Source of the DNA: Lentzea jiangxiensis
GTDB lineage: Bacteria > Actinomycetota > Actinomycetes > Mycobacteriales > Pseudonocardiaceae
DNA length: 64,000 nucleotides
Assembly (NCBI RefSeq): GCF_900104175.1
Contig: NZ_FNIX01000028.1
Location: 1 to 64,000 of the forward strand
Direction: 5' to 3'
Under the pieces are notes generated by a model. That model was given only the letters and a program-made list of their open reading frames with translations, ran no database searches and was not told the DNA's origin. Shown here in pieces: positions 17,401 through 25,116 of this stretch; position 1 is the stretch's first letter, and every line of letters starts with the position of its first letter. The position numbers were made by a program, and so were the translations under genes.

Positions 17401-17734
17401 GCGGTTCCTCGCCCGCCTCCAGGACTTCTTCAGGAGCCAGGGCCAGGATGACCATGATGAACCCGACCAGCAGCAGGCCCGTCACCTGGAAGAGCAGCAG
17501 CGCCCACAGCGCCGCTCGCTTGCGCCTGCGCAGGGCGGCGCCGAGGACGAAGAACACCAGGGCGATGAAGAGGTTGCCGTCGATGGGCAGGCCGAAGAGG
17601 AACCCGATGCCGTCCGTGACGTCGGTGAACCGGCTGTCTTCCGGGAGGACGACCCTGAGCAGCGACAGCGCTCCGGCGAGGTACACGATCGTCGCGATCG
17701 CGCCCGCGGTCTTCCACTTCCACGCCGGTGCCAC
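14492..17734 (-). CDS. lysX: Bifunctional lysyl-tRNA synthetase / phosphatidylglycerol lysyltransferase
   Basis: A 1080-residue fusion that charges tRNA-Lys and transfers the lysine to phosphatidylglycerol. Lysylation lowers the envelope's negative charge and gives tolerance to cationic peptides. Residues 1-230 hold about seven membrane helices, then an MprF/DUF2156 acyltransferase domain (GYFATRRDKSVVFAASGRA, ERGFSMALGRLGDP, ISLNFAMFRA). The C-terminal 500 residues are class II LysRS: an OB fold, motif 2 FRNEGADATHNPEFTMLE and motif 3 GLGLGVDRLLM. It aligns with M. tuberculosis LysX as I recall it. The frame stays open to 18520, but that extension runs antisense to a hydrolase. The GTG at 17734 follows a GGGAG five nt upstream; a GTG at 17740 is possible. 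Confidence 0.92.
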   Translation of the reverse strand: MAPAWKWKTAGAIATIVYLAGALSLLRVVLPEDSRFTDVTDGIGFLFGLPIDGNLFIALVFFVLGAALRRRKRAALWALLLFQVTGLLLVGFIMVILALAPEEVLEAGEEPHWVFLGTGVTTSLLFVALLFVVREAFPARLARGAWRQALAAFVLGMVALVLLGWGLTEVFPGRLLAQTDKLAWAANQATGEVVRLGRLDIPEGPQWLSVLLGLGGTLVAIGALYVFFRGVRTQSMITPDQELDVRRLLAADGEPDSLGYFATRRDKSVVFAASGRAALTYRVIGGVTLASADPVGDEEAWPEAVLAWLSEARTYGWMPGVLGASERGARVYSHAGLKALEIGDEAVLDVREFNLAGPERRGLRQAVSRVERAGYTTRVRRHSEIAPDEMASILDLAEAWRGAETERGFSMALGRLGDPSDGRCVMVEAYDASGALRGLLSFVPWGRRGVSLDLMRRDRAAENGLNEYMVAQLAAAAGHLGVHRISLNFAMFRAVFEEGEKIGAGPVLRAWRRVLSLASRFFQLESLYRSNAKYLPEWEPRFLCYARSRSLPRVSIAAGVAEGFVPSLRSLRRRALQKTDVSDEFAAKVAEIDAIRVEPKAVRRPEQVRVRIAKVDRLVAAGVDPYPVGFERSDLLAGARERFGEEVSVTGRVMALREMGKLCFARLRDFSGEIQLMLSVDSLGDALASWKSDVDLGDHVGVTGKVVKSDHGEISVLASSWTMTAKCLHPLPDKRKGFTDPEARVRQRYLDLVVNSDSAHLLKLRSDVIRAVREFLHSHSYLEVETPMLQAVHGGANARPFVTHINAYDMRMYLRIAPELYLKRLCVAGVDRVFELNRNFRNEGADATHNPEFTMLEAYQSYADYRVMLDLVRELVQHAAREAFGEEVAHRPDGAFDLSGEWPVIPVYTAVSTALHASVTPDTSVAELRSLLSSRGVEVNEDWDHGQLVQEAYDSFVEAGTVGPTFYIDFPTSVSPLTRQHRADPRLAERWDLVAFGAEIGTAYSELTDPLEQRRRLEAQSLKAASGDVEAMELDEDFLRALEHGMPPTGGLGLGVDRLLMMLTGTSIRQTVLFPFVRPR

Positions 17735-17764
17735 ATCCACTCCCGAGGTCCGCCAGTGTCGGTC

Positions 17765-18595
17765 ATGATCCCCTCTTCGGCGGGCCGGGTGCATGTCACC
17801 TCGTCCGGGCGTGTTGACCAGCCCGTCGTGGTCCTGAGCTCCGGCCTGGGCGGGGCCTGGTTCGACTGGGACCGGACCGTGCGGCTGCTCGAGCCACTCG
17901 CCAGGGTGGTCGTGTTCGACCGGCCGGGCCTCGGGCTGAGCGGTCCCGCGCGGCGCGGGCCGTCCCTGGCGCGCGAGGTCGCCGTGCTCGACGCGGTGCT
18001 GCGCGGGGTGCCGAAGGCGGTCCTGGTCGGGCACTCGATGGCGTCGATGCACGTCGAGGCCTACGCCCGGCTGCGGCCGCACCGGGTCGACGGGGTCGTG
18101 CTGCTCGACCCGGACGCGGAGACGCCGGGCGCGGGAGCGCCGTTCGACGTGTCGGCGGTGCTCGCGCAGGGTGTGCGGGCGATCGGCAGCCGCTGGCTCG
18201 GCGCCCGGCTGACCCAGCGGTACGGGCACTCGTTCCGCAACCTGCTGACCGCGGTGTCCACGCTCGGGGTGACCGACCCGGCGCCCGCCGACCTGGTCGA
18301 ACTGGTCTACCGGCGGCCCGGCGTCGGGCGGGCGGTGCTGTGGGAGCTCGCGTCGTACCCCGGCCAGGTGGCGACGCTCGAACGGCTGCGGACGCGCCGG
18401 CCGTTCCCGCGCGTGCCGTTCCTGGTGCTCACGGCCGGGCGGGAGGTCTGGCCGGAGCACCGGTCGTTGGCCGCCCTCGTGCCGTGGGGGCGCAACGTGC
18501 CGGTGCCCGGCAGTCGGCACATGATCCAGATGGACAGGCCGGACGCCGTGGTCATGGCCGTGCGGGAGGTGCTCAGGGGTCTGCCCGACCGCTGA
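17765..18595 (+). CDS. Alpha/beta-hydrolase fold protein
   Basis: A cytosolic enzyme of about 276 residues with the alpha/beta-hydrolase layout: an early strand VVVLSSGLGG, VVFDRPGLGLSG, nucleophile elbow GHSMAS, and a late His in GSRHMIQMDRPD. The substrate cannot be inferred; lactonases, esterases and haloperoxidase-like enzymes all share this pattern. Possible starts are GTG 17756, ATG 17765 and GTG 17789. Only about 30 bp separate it from the divergent lysX start. It overlaps the convergent VOC gene by 23 bp. Confidence 0.82.
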   Translation: MIPSSAGRVHVTSSGRVDQPVVVLSSGLGGAWFDWDRTVRLLEPLARVVVFDRPGLGLSGPARRGPSLAREVAVLDAVLRGVPKAVLVGHSMASMHVEAYARLRPHRVDGVVLLDPDAETPGAGAPFDVSAVLAQGVRAIGSRWLGARLTQRYGHSFRNLLTAVSTLGVTDPAPADLVELVYRRPGVGRAVLWELASYPGQVATLERLRTRRPFPRVPFLVLTAGREVWPEHRSLAALVPWGRNVPVPGSRHMIQMDRPDAVVMAVREVLRGLPDR

Positions 18596-18932
18596 GCAGG
18601 CAGAACTCGTTGCCCTCCGGGTCGGCGAGGGTGTACCAGCTCACGTCGCCCTGACCGATGTCGACGTGCGTGGCGCCGAGCGCGAGGAGGCGCTCCAGTT
18701 CTTCGGCCTGGTCGCGGTCCGTGGCCTTCACGTCGATGTGCAGGCGGAGCTTCTGCAGCTTGCGGTCGGGGTTGCGCAGGAACAGCAGGGTCGTGCGCCT
18801 GTCCGGCGGTCCGATCTCCACGGACTCGTCGTCGCGGCCGAGCACCTCGTAGCCCAGAACTCCTCCCCAGAAGGCGGCGAGACGTTCGGGATCGGTGCAG
18901 TCCAGTACGAGCTCGGTGATTCGCGCTGCCAC
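18573..18932 (-). CDS. VOC-superfamily (glyoxalase-like) protein
   Basis: A 119-residue single-domain protein of the vicinal oxygen chelate fold, with two beta-alpha-beta-beta-beta modules: ITELVLDCTDPERLAAFWG at the start and LADPEGNEFCLL near the end. Family members are dioxygenases, glyoxalases or antibiotic-binding proteins. The His (KLRLHIDV) and Glu (EGNEFC) positions allow a metal site, but no substrate can be assigned. A minus-strand -10 TACCGT (18940-18945) lies 7 nt before the GTG start, giving a likely leaderless message. The gene tail overlaps the hydrolase gene by 23 bp. Confidence 0.85.
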   Translation of the reverse strand: MAARITELVLDCTDPERLAAFWGGVLGYEVLGRDDESVEIGPPDRRTTLLFLRNPDRKLQKLRLHIDVKATDRDQAEELERLLALGATHVDIGQGDVSWYTLADPEGNEFCLLSGRADP

Positions 18933-19057
18933 GTGTGTGACGGTAGCCGCACTTGCCTCCCGTTTCCGGTCGGCGGTGTCACCCTGGAGTCCGGCAACCG
19001 TGCACCAAGCGCCCGGGGACCTGCTGACGCGGGCCTCGAGGAAAGGACCGGTCGACG

Positions 19058-19912
19058 ATGACCACTGCCGAAGTTCCCGCGCCCTACGGCTCCGGAGCGG
19101 GCCAGAAGCCCCCCGCCAAGCGCGTTCGCGTCCACCACCTGCGGGAGATGAAGGAACGCGGCGAGGCGTGGCCCATGCTCACCTCGTACGACACGTTCAC
19201 CGCCTCGATCTTCGACGAGGCCGGCATCCCCGTCCTGCTGGTCGGCGACTCCGCGTCGAACACCGTCTACGGGCACGACTCCTCGCTGCCGGTCACGGTG
19301 GACGAGCTCGTACCCCTGGTCCGCGCGGTGACCCGCTCGGTCAAGCGCTCCCTCGTCGTGGCCGACCTTCCGTTCGGGTCCTACCAGGTGTCGGTCGAGC
19401 AGGCCGTGGCGACGGCGGTCCGGTTCATGAAGGAAGGCCAGGCGCACGCGGTCAAGCTGGAGGGCGGCTCGTACTTCGCGCCGCACATCCGCGCGATCAC
19501 CGCCGCGGGCATCCCGGTCATGGCGCACATCGGCTTCACCCCGCAGTCCGAGCACCAGCTCGGCGGCTACCGCGTGCAGGGCCGTCACGACAACCACGAC
19601 GTCGTGGTGCAGGACGCGCTGGCCGTGCAGGAGGCGGGCGCGTTCGCGGTCGTGCTGGAGATGGTGACCGCCGAGGTCGCGAAGCAGATCACGCACGACC
19701 TGGTCATCCCGACCGTGGGCATCGGCGCCGGTCCGGACACCGACGCCCAGGTGCTGGTGTGGCAGGACATGATGGGCCTGAACCGCGGCAAGGCACCGCG
19801 GTTCGTCAAGCGCTACGCCGACATCGGCAACGTCATGCTGGGCGCGGCGGCCGAGTTCGCCGCGGAGGTGCGCGGGCACCAGTTCCCCGGCCCCGAGCAC
19901 ACCTTCCACTGA
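19058..19912 (+). CDS. panB: 3-methyl-2-oxobutanoate hydroxymethyltransferase (ketopantoate synthase)
   Basis: First committed enzyme of pantothenate and coenzyme A synthesis: it adds a hydroxymethyl group from 5,10-methylene-THF to alpha-ketoisovalerate. The 284-residue product has the typical TIM-barrel motifs: MLTSYDTFTASIFDEAGI, VGDSASNTVYGHDSSLPVT (metal-binding Asp), VKLEGG, and the C-terminal IGAGPDTDAQVLVWQDMMG. A 25-residue variable N-terminal extension precedes the core. A purine-rich GAGGAAAGGA lies upstream of the ATG. Its closeness to glnA2 and the S33 hydrolases matches the mycobacterial order. Confidence 0.96.
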   Translation: MTTAEVPAPYGSGAGQKPPAKRVRVHHLREMKERGEAWPMLTSYDTFTASIFDEAGIPVLLVGDSASNTVYGHDSSLPVTVDELVPLVRAVTRSVKRSLVVADLPFGSYQVSVEQAVATAVRFMKEGQAHAVKLEGGSYFAPHIRAITAAGIPVMAHIGFTPQSEHQLGGYRVQGRHDNHDVVVQDALAVQEAGAFAVVLEMVTAEVAKQITHDLVIPTVGIGAGPDTDAQVLVWQDMMGLNRGKAPRFVKRYADIGNVMLGAAAEFAAEVRGHQFPGPEHTFH

Positions 19913-19922
19913 GCCGTGCCCT

Positions 19923-20420
19923 TCAGCGGGTCCAGGCCTCCGGGTCTGGGCCCGCCGGCACGATTCCGGTCGGATTGATCCGGTGGTGCGTCACGTAGTA
20001 GTGGCGCTTGATGTGGTCCCAGTTCACGGTGTCGCCGAACTGCGCGTGTAGACGCCGTTGTCGACGTTGTGGAAGATCGGCTCGATCCAGGCATCGACCT
20101 CGTCCCTGAGCTGGGGCGGGTAGAGGGTGCTCTCCGGGCTCCACTTCAGGCTGAAGTCCAGGGTGATCTGCGGGTAGTCGTTGGTGACGACCTGCTTGGT
20201 GGTCGTGTCGACCAGCGCCGGAACCGTGACGCGGCCCTCGTGGTGCTCGTCGGCGTTGTCGTAGGCCTGCTCGAGGTAGTCGATGCCGAGGACCGGGTCG
20301 GTCTCGGGGAAGCGCCAGCCGCGTTCGTCGCGGATCGGGTCGACGACCGCGAGCGGTGAAGCGGTTCGGCTGCCGGACGAACGCGCCGGTGGCCGACGTC
20401 TCCTTCGCGAACTGCGCCGT
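19923..20420 (-). pseudogene. Decayed glutathionyl-hydroquinone reductase (ECM4/YqjG family)
   Basis: Three pieces of one family are recognisable in two reading frames. FAKETSATGAFVRQPNRFTA (about 20350-20420) joins at a frame change to VVDPIRDERGWRFP and onward to IEPIFHNVDNGVYT. A second frame change near 20045 leads to FGDTVNWDHIKRHYYVTHHR and NPTGIVPAGPDPEAW. Intact enzymes are about 330 residues. Here about 45 residues holding the CPWAHR catalytic-cysteine region are gone at the first junction, and about 130 residues of the C-terminal GST domain at the second. No start codon for a full protein remains, because pip begins at 20439. Loss by two deletions is inferred from family memory. Confidence 0.8.
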
Positions 20421-20438
20421 GTGCTCGACGATAGGCCC

Positions 20439-21380
20439 ATGTACCCGGAGATCGACCCCCACACGTCAGGCCACCTGGACACCGGCGACGGCAACCTCGT
20501 GTACTGGGAGGAGTGCGGCAACCCGTCCGGCAAACCCGTCGTCTTCCTGCACGGCGGTCCCGGTGGCGGGTGCTCCCCGACGCACCGGCGTCTCTTCGAC
20601 CCGTCGGCCTACCGGATCGTCCTGTTCGACCAGCGCGGCTGCGGCCGTTCGACGCCGCACGCCTCCACGACGGACGACCTGTCGCTGAACACGACCTGGC
20701 ACCTCGTGGCCGACATGGAGCTGCTGCGCGAGTCGCTCGGCATCTCGCGGTGGCAGGTCTTCGGCGGCTCCTGGGGCTCGACGCTGGCGCTCGCCTACGC
20801 CGAGAAGCACCCGTCCCGCGTCTCCGAACTGGTGCTGCGCGGGATCTTCACGCTGCGTTCGTCCGAAGTGGACTGGTACTACCGCGGTGGGGCGGCGCAC
20901 CTGTTCCCCGACCTGTGGGAGGAGTTCACGGCGCCGTTGGCCGGACTTGCCGGTGATCCCGTCGAGCTGTACGCGGAGCTGCTGTCCTCGCCCGATCCCG
21001 AGGTGCACGGGCCGGCGGCCGTCGCGTGGAGCACGTGGGAGGGCGCGACGGTGACGCTGCTGCCGCGGCCGGAGTTGGTGGCGGAGTTCGCCGAGCCGTC
21101 GTACGCGCTGGCGTTCGCGCGGATCGAGAACCACTACTTCGTGAACGGCGGCTGGTTCGAGGAGGGGCAGCTGATCCGGGACGCCGTGCGGCTGGAGGGC
21201 ATCCCGGGCGTGATCGTGCAGGGCCGGTACGACATCGCGACGCCCGCGGTGTCGGCGTGGGACCTGCACAAGGCGTGGCCCGGTTCGGAGCTGGTGCTGG
21301 TGCCGGACGCCGGGCACGCCTACGACGAGCCCGGCATCCTGTCCGCGCTGCTGGAGGCGACGGACCGGTTCCGCGACTAG
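20439..21380 (+). CDS. pip: Prolyl aminopeptidase (proline iminopeptidase)
   Basis: Cytosolic S33 peptidase that removes N-terminal proline from peptides. The 313-residue protein has the family hallmarks HGGPGGG (oxyanion hole), DQRGCGRSTPHA, nucleophile elbow GGSWGS, Asp in QGRYDIATP and His in DAGHAYDEPG. The frame is open upstream, but the first 52 codons are antisense to the decayed reductase and lack similarity. The ATG at 20439 begins the conserved MYPEIDPHTSGHLDTGDG. A GACGAT hexamer (20427-20432) stands at -12 to -7, fitting a leaderless start. Confidence 0.95.
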   Translation: MYPEIDPHTSGHLDTGDGNLVYWEECGNPSGKPVVFLHGGPGGGCSPTHRRLFDPSAYRIVLFDQRGCGRSTPHASTTDDLSLNTTWHLVADMELLRESLGISRWQVFGGSWGSTLALAYAEKHPSRVSELVLRGIFTLRSSEVDWYYRGGAAHLFPDLWEEFTAPLAGLAGDPVELYAELLSSPDPEVHGPAAVAWSTWEGATVTLLPRPELVAEFAEPSYALAFARIENHYFVNGGWFEEGQLIRDAVRLEGIPGVIVQGRYDIATPAVSAWDLHKAWPGSELVLVPDAGHAYDEPGILSALLEATDRFRD

Positions 21381-21475
21381 CGGAGCCCGACCCACTTCGC
21401 GCTGGACGTCGTGCACGCCGCGACGGTCACCGCGGCGGTGAGGCACTTGCGCGGTCCGAATCCACCCGGGGGTTG

Positions 21476-22237
21476 TCAACCCCGGACGTAGGCGAGCGCC
21501 CGCTCCAGGCTTCGGCGCGCCTCGACGAGCGACGGGCCGTACCACGTCAGGTGCCTGCCGTTGACCAGCACGTACGGCAGTCCGGGGAAGCTCTCGGGGC
21601 CGTCTTCGTGCGTGAACTCGTACGGTTCGTCGGGCAGGACCACGACGTCCGGGCGCTTCGAGTTCAGCTCTTCGAGGCTCGGCCTGGGATAGCGCTCGTC
21701 ATGGGTGGCGTAGACGTTCTCAAACCCCAAGCGCCGCAACACATCGGTGGCGAAGGTGTCCCGGCCCGCGACGATCCACGGACGCCGCCAGACAGGGACC
21801 AGTGCGGTGAGCGTGACCGGTTTCGTGTCGCGCCAGAGGTCTTCCGCCCTGGTGAGCCAGTCCGGTTCGAGGTCCCAGCCGAGGCCGAAGAGCCGCCGCA
21901 GCGAGCCCAGGGCCATCGGGACGGTCTTCGGCGCCTCGGTCACCCACACGTTGACCCCGTTGGCGCGCAACCGGTCCACGTCTTCCGGGCGGTTCTCCTC
22001 GGAGTTCGCGATGACGAGGTCCGGGGCGAGCGCGAGCACCGCGTCGACGTCCGGGTACTTCGACCCGCCGATCCTCGCGACGTCCACACCGGACGGGTGC
22101 GTGCAGTAGTCCGTCGCACCCACGAGGGAGTCCGGGACGGTCACCGCGACGGCCTCGGTGATCGACGGCACCAGGCTGACCACTCTGCGCGGCTGGTCCA
22201 GTGCGACCGGCTCACCGAGGTCGTCGACGGGGAGCAT
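21476..22237 (-). CDS. Helical-backbone metal receptor (BtuF-like) without a signal peptide
   Basis: A 253-residue protein with the fold of class III periplasmic binding proteins: RVVSLVPSITEAV near the start, ALAPDLVIANSEENR, then DVVVLPDEPYEF. Such proteins bind cobalamin, haem or siderophores for ABC importers. This one starts MLPVDDLGEPV with no signal peptide or lipobox, so it is probably cytosolic, and no ABC transporter gene is adjacent. The start codon overlaps the stop of the F420-reductase gene as TGATG, so the two are translationally coupled. A CCGGGG/CCCCGG hairpin spans the stop codon (21466-21485). Confidence 0.8.
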   Translation of the reverse strand: MLPVDDLGEPVALDQPRRVVSLVPSITEAVAVTVPDSLVGATDYCTHPSGVDVARIGGSKYPDVDAVLALAPDLVIANSEENRPEDVDRLRANGVNVWVTEAPKTVPMALGSLRRLFGLGWDLEPDWLTRAEDLWRDTKPVTLTALVPVWRRPWIVAGRDTFATDVLRRLGFENVYATHDERYPRPSLEELNSKRPDVVVLPDEPYEFTHEDGPESFPGLPYVLVNGRHLTWYGPSLVEARRSLERALAYVRG

Positions 22238-22902
22238 CAGACTCCCGTGATCTTCAGACCGGCGTGGGTCTTGTAGCGGCGGTTGACCGCGATGAGGTTC
22301 GCGGTGAACGCCTCGACCTGGTGGGCGTTGCGCAGCCGGCCGCCGTACACGCCGCGGAAACCGGGCACGAGCTCGGCCAGTGCGCGAACCGTGTCGGTGG
22401 CCTCGCGGTCGTCGCCCAGCACCAGGACGTCCATGTCCACTTCGGACACCGACAGGTCGGCGAGCAGGACGGCGGACACGTGGTGGAACGCGGCCGTGAC
22501 CCGCGATTCCGGCAGCAGCAGCTCGGCCTGCTGCGCGGCGCTGCCCTCGGTGACGGGCAGGGCGAACGGGCCCTGCTTGTCGAAGCCGAGCGGGTTCACG
22601 CAGTCGATGACGATCTTGCCGGCGAGCTGGTCGCGCAGCGCGGCGAGGAGGTCGCCGTGGCCGTCCCACGGAACCGCCACGAGGACGATGTCCGAATCCG
22701 CGGCGCAGTCCGAGTTGTCCGCACCCCTGACGTCGCCGCCCGCCGCCTCGGCGATCTCCCCGGCCGCGAGGCCGGCGCGGTCGGCGCTGCGGGAGCCGAT
22801 GATCACCTTGACGCCCGCCTTGGCCCAGCGGATGGCGAGGCCCTTGCCCTGGGCTCCGGTGCCGCCGAGGACGCCGACTGTGAGGTCACGAATGTCTGTC
22901 AC
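22237..22902 (-). CDS. npdG: NADPH-dependent F420 reductase (F420H2:NADP oxidoreductase)
   Basis: Transfers hydride between NADP(H) and coenzyme F420 in the cytosol. The 221-residue protein has an N-terminal Rossmann fold, VGVLGGTGAQGKGLA (a GxGxxG variant) followed by IIGSRS for the NADP phosphate. Later come VIDCVNPL, FHHVSAVLL and the C-terminal LRNAHQVEAFTANLIAVNRR, typical of Fno/NpdG. F420 use fits an actinomycete. The GTG start at 22902 has a GAAGAT hexamer at 22909-22914 (minus strand), 6 nt away. It is coupled with the metal-receptor gene; a functional link between the two is not obvious. Confidence 0.9.
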   Translation of the reverse strand: MTDIRDLTVGVLGGTGAQGKGLAIRWAKAGVKVIIGSRSADRAGLAAGEIAEAAGGDVRGADNSDCAADSDIVLVAVPWDGHGDLLAALRDQLAGKIVIDCVNPLGFDKQGPFALPVTEGSAAQQAELLLPESRVTAAFHHVSAVLLADLSVSEVDMDVLVLGDDREATDTVRALAELVPGFRGVYGGRLRNAHQVEAFTANLIAVNRRYKTHAGLKITGV

Positions 22903-23008
22903 CCCTGCATCTTCACACGGGTGGGTGGGGGTGGGCTGTGCAAAGTGACCTTTGTCGGGCAGTGGTCTGGTCGGGTCGCCGGCGACGACAGCGGTTGCCC
23001 CCGTGTGG

Positions 23009-24415
23009 TCAGGCGCGTTCGAACCTGACCTTGCGCTCTGCCGGATCCGCCTCGGTCAGCTTCACGCGGATGCGTTCGCCTTCCGGGATGTTCTTCCCCG
23101 AGCACTTGGCGAGCACCGGGGGTTCCGCCACGAAGATCTCGGCGTCGTTCTCGTTGGAGCGCAGGACGGCGGCGTCGAACTCCTCGCCCACGCGTCCGGC
23201 CAGCACCCGGGCTTCGACCTGGTCCAGGGTGGCGCGGTCCACCTTGGCGGCCAGGGAGTCGGAGGCGCCCATCAGCGACGGGAGCCGCGGGAGGGCTTCC
23301 GCGAGCCAGGCCGGGAGGTCCTGTCCCGAGGTGACGGCCAGGCAGACCTCGGTGGCGAAGCGGTCCACGAGGCGGCGCAGAGGTGCGGTGACGTGGGTGT
23401 ACGGGGCGGCTACGCCTGCGTGGGTGGTCAGTTCGGGGACCTCGCCGTTGAACGCCGAGTAACCCGCGCCTCGCAGCAGGCGGGTGGCGTCGGTGAAGAG
23501 GACCAGGGCTTCCGGGGTGCCGGCGTCGAGGCCCGCCAGGAACGCTCCCGGGGAGAGGTCGTCGGGCCACGGGACCTGGAGGGCCGCCGCGGACTTGCGC
23601 AGGGCCTTCACGGCTTCCGGGTCCGGGTCGGGCAGGGTGCGCAGGACGCCCACCCCGGCCTCGAGCATGACCTCGGCGGCGGCCATGCCCGTCATCAGGG
23701 AGATCTCGGCGTTCCAGCCGTCGACCTCGGTCCGGGGGCGGGTGACGAGCCGCCAGTCCGAACCGTTCGATTCGATCTCCTGTTCCGGGAGCTGGAGTTC
23801 GATGGCGCCGCGTTCCCGTGCGTAGGCGCGCCGGAGGGGGCCGAACTCGGCCAGGGCCGCCACCGAGGGGTGCGGGGTGCCCGCGTCGAACGACTCCTGG
23901 ACCGCGGCGTAGTCGAACTGGGCCGTGGAGCGGACCAGGGCTCGGCGCACCTCGACGGAGGTGGGCTTGCCTTCGGCGTCGCACTCGAAGGTCCAGAGGA
24001 CCGCGGGGCGGGTCACTCCCGGCAGGAGCGAGGCCGCGCCTTCGGAGAGGACCGTCGGGTGCAGGGGGACGTTGCCGTCCGGGAGGTAGAGGGTCTGGCC
24101 GCGGCGGCGGACCTCGGTGTCGAGGGGGCCGCCCGGCGTCACGAAGGTGCCGAGGTCGGCGATCGCGTAGTGGACGGTGAAGCCGCCGGGGCTCTTCGTC
24201 ACGCAGAGGGCCTGGTCCAGGTCCTTCGCGCCGGGTGGGTCGATCGTCACCAGGGGGATCGAGGTGAGGTCGGGGCGGTCTCCCGGGTCGCGGGAGACCG
24301 CCGCCTCCGCCTCGGCGAGCACGGCTGCCGGGAAAGAGGAGGGCAGACCGAATTCGGTGCGGATGCCGTCGAAGGAAACGTCAGCACGGCCGGAGCGGAT
24401 CACCAGTGAAGCCAC
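23009..24415 (-). CDS. RNB-domain ribonuclease (RNase II/R family, short form)
   Basis: A 468-residue 3'-5' exoribonuclease-like protein made almost only of the RNB catalytic domain. The metal-binding aspartate cluster is seen in LVTIDPPGAKDLDQAL. Further RNB motifs are YAIADLGTFVTPGGPLD, LPDGNVPLHPTVLSEGAASL and the PYTHVTAPLRRLVDRF segment. N-terminal cold-shock domains of full-length RNase R are absent; a short beta-rich tail remains. Two in-frame GTG codons exist. The inner one, at 24415, is preferred because a TAGGCT -10 (24422-24427, minus strand) is exactly 6 nt upstream. The 106 bp before npdG carry only that gene's promoter. Confidence 0.9.
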   Translation of the reverse strand: MASLVIRSGRADVSFDGIRTEFGLPSSFPAAVLAEAEAAVSRDPGDRPDLTSIPLVTIDPPGAKDLDQALCVTKSPGGFTVHYAIADLGTFVTPGGPLDTEVRRRGQTLYLPDGNVPLHPTVLSEGAASLLPGVTRPAVLWTFECDAEGKPTSVEVRRALVRSTAQFDYAAVQESFDAGTPHPSVAALAEFGPLRRAYARERGAIELQLPEQEIESNGSDWRLVTRPRTEVDGWNAEISLMTGMAAAEVMLEAGVGVLRTLPDPDPEAVKALRKSAAALQVPWPDDLSPGAFLAGLDAGTPEALVLFTDATRLLRGAGYSAFNGEVPELTTHAGVAAPYTHVTAPLRRLVDRFATEVCLAVTSGQDLPAWLAEALPRLPSLMGASDSLAAKVDRATLDQVEARVLAGRVGEEFDAAVLRSNENDAEIFVAEPPVLAKCSGKNIPEGERIRVKLTEADPAERKVRFERA

Positions 24416-24433
24416 CCGCACAGCCTAAGCCGA

Positions 24434-24628
24434 TCAGTCCTCGTCGTCGCCGCGCCACTTCTTGTCGGACTCGTCGGCCGCTCGGGTCCGCTCCCTCGCG
24501 ATCTCCAGGGCTCGGGCCGCGGTGGCCTCGTCCGGGTAGGGGCCCATGCGGTCGGGGCCCTTGCAGCCCTTGCCGTGCTCCACCGCCTGGTGGGTCAGGC
24601 AGTAGTACCAACCGCTGCTGTCACTCAT
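24434..24628 (-). CDS. Conserved small actinobacterial protein, function unknown
   Basis: A 64-residue acidic protein starting MSDSSGWYYCLTHQAVEHG. It has a possible metal-binding or structural Cys-His pattern (YYCLTH, then GKGC), a GPYPDEATAARAL helix resembling SPOR-like fragments, and a charged C-terminus. I recall similar short proteins in mycobacteria but know no function. The ATG overlaps the upstream 157-residue gene's stop codon (ATGA), so it belongs to the same transcript as the secretion-like cluster. Confidence 0.75.
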   Translation of the reverse strand: MSDSSGWYYCLTHQAVEHGKGCKGPDRMGPYPDEATAARALEIARERTRAADESDKKWRGDDED

Positions 24629-25098
24629 ACGCGTTCGCCTCCCAAAGGCGCCGGGAATCCCCGCGGCGGCGTGGACTGGTTGGCGTTGGCGTACTCCGCC
24701 GGGATCGGGTCCAAACACGAGACCAGCACCGTGCGGTCCTCGGCGTTCTCGATCTTGCGTCCGGAGCGGTCGCGGTAGACGAGCGAACCGTCGGAGTCGA
24801 TCTCCATGATCGCGCCGACCTCGGCCAGCTGCTCCTCGTCGAGGTCGCCCAGCTTCTCGTAGCGGGACGGCACCACGCGGTAGATCGGCCACTTGAGGTG
24901 GCCGTACGTGCGGTGGAACTCCGCCAGCAGGTGCGTCAGGTGCTGCTGCCACGGCAGCGGCATGGCCTCGGCCAGGGCACGTGGGATGACCACGTAGTCC
25001 GCCGAGACCCCCGGAGCACCGGCCGCCATGTAGTCACGCACCGGAGTGCTCGACGCGGGCGGTCCGGAAGGCCTCGGGATGGGGTCGTGGTTGAACAT
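24625..25098 (-). CDS. Uncharacterised protein of the T4SS-like cluster
   Basis: A 157-residue soluble protein that I do not recognise. The first 30 residues are proline- and glycine-rich. The core, from VSADYVVIPRALAEAMPLPW through FHRTYGHLKWPIYRVVPSRY to RKIENAEDRTVLVSCLDPIP, looks like a compact mixed alpha/beta domain without membrane segments. It lies 18 nt after the peptidoglycan-hydrolase gene and is coupled by ATGA to the 64-residue gene. Position suggests a cytosolic accessory of the envelope machine; this is inference only. Confidence 0.7.
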   Translation of the reverse strand: MFNHDPIPRPSGPPASSTPVRDYMAAGAPGVSADYVVIPRALAEAMPLPWQQHLTHLLAEFHRTYGHLKWPIYRVVPSRYEKLGDLDEEQLAEVGAIMEIDSDGSLVYRDRSGRKIENAEDRTVLVSCLDPIPAEYANANQSTPPRGFPAPLGGERV

Positions 25099-25116
25099 GC
25101 AGCGCCTCCCCGCGAT

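Noticed and set aside
17740..18520. Long N-terminal extension of LysX
   Set aside because: It is antisense to the hydrolase, and the membrane domain begins only after 17734.
14987..18595. 1202-codon plus-strand frame
   Set aside because: Only the last 276 codons are a real hydrolase; the rest is antisense to lysX.
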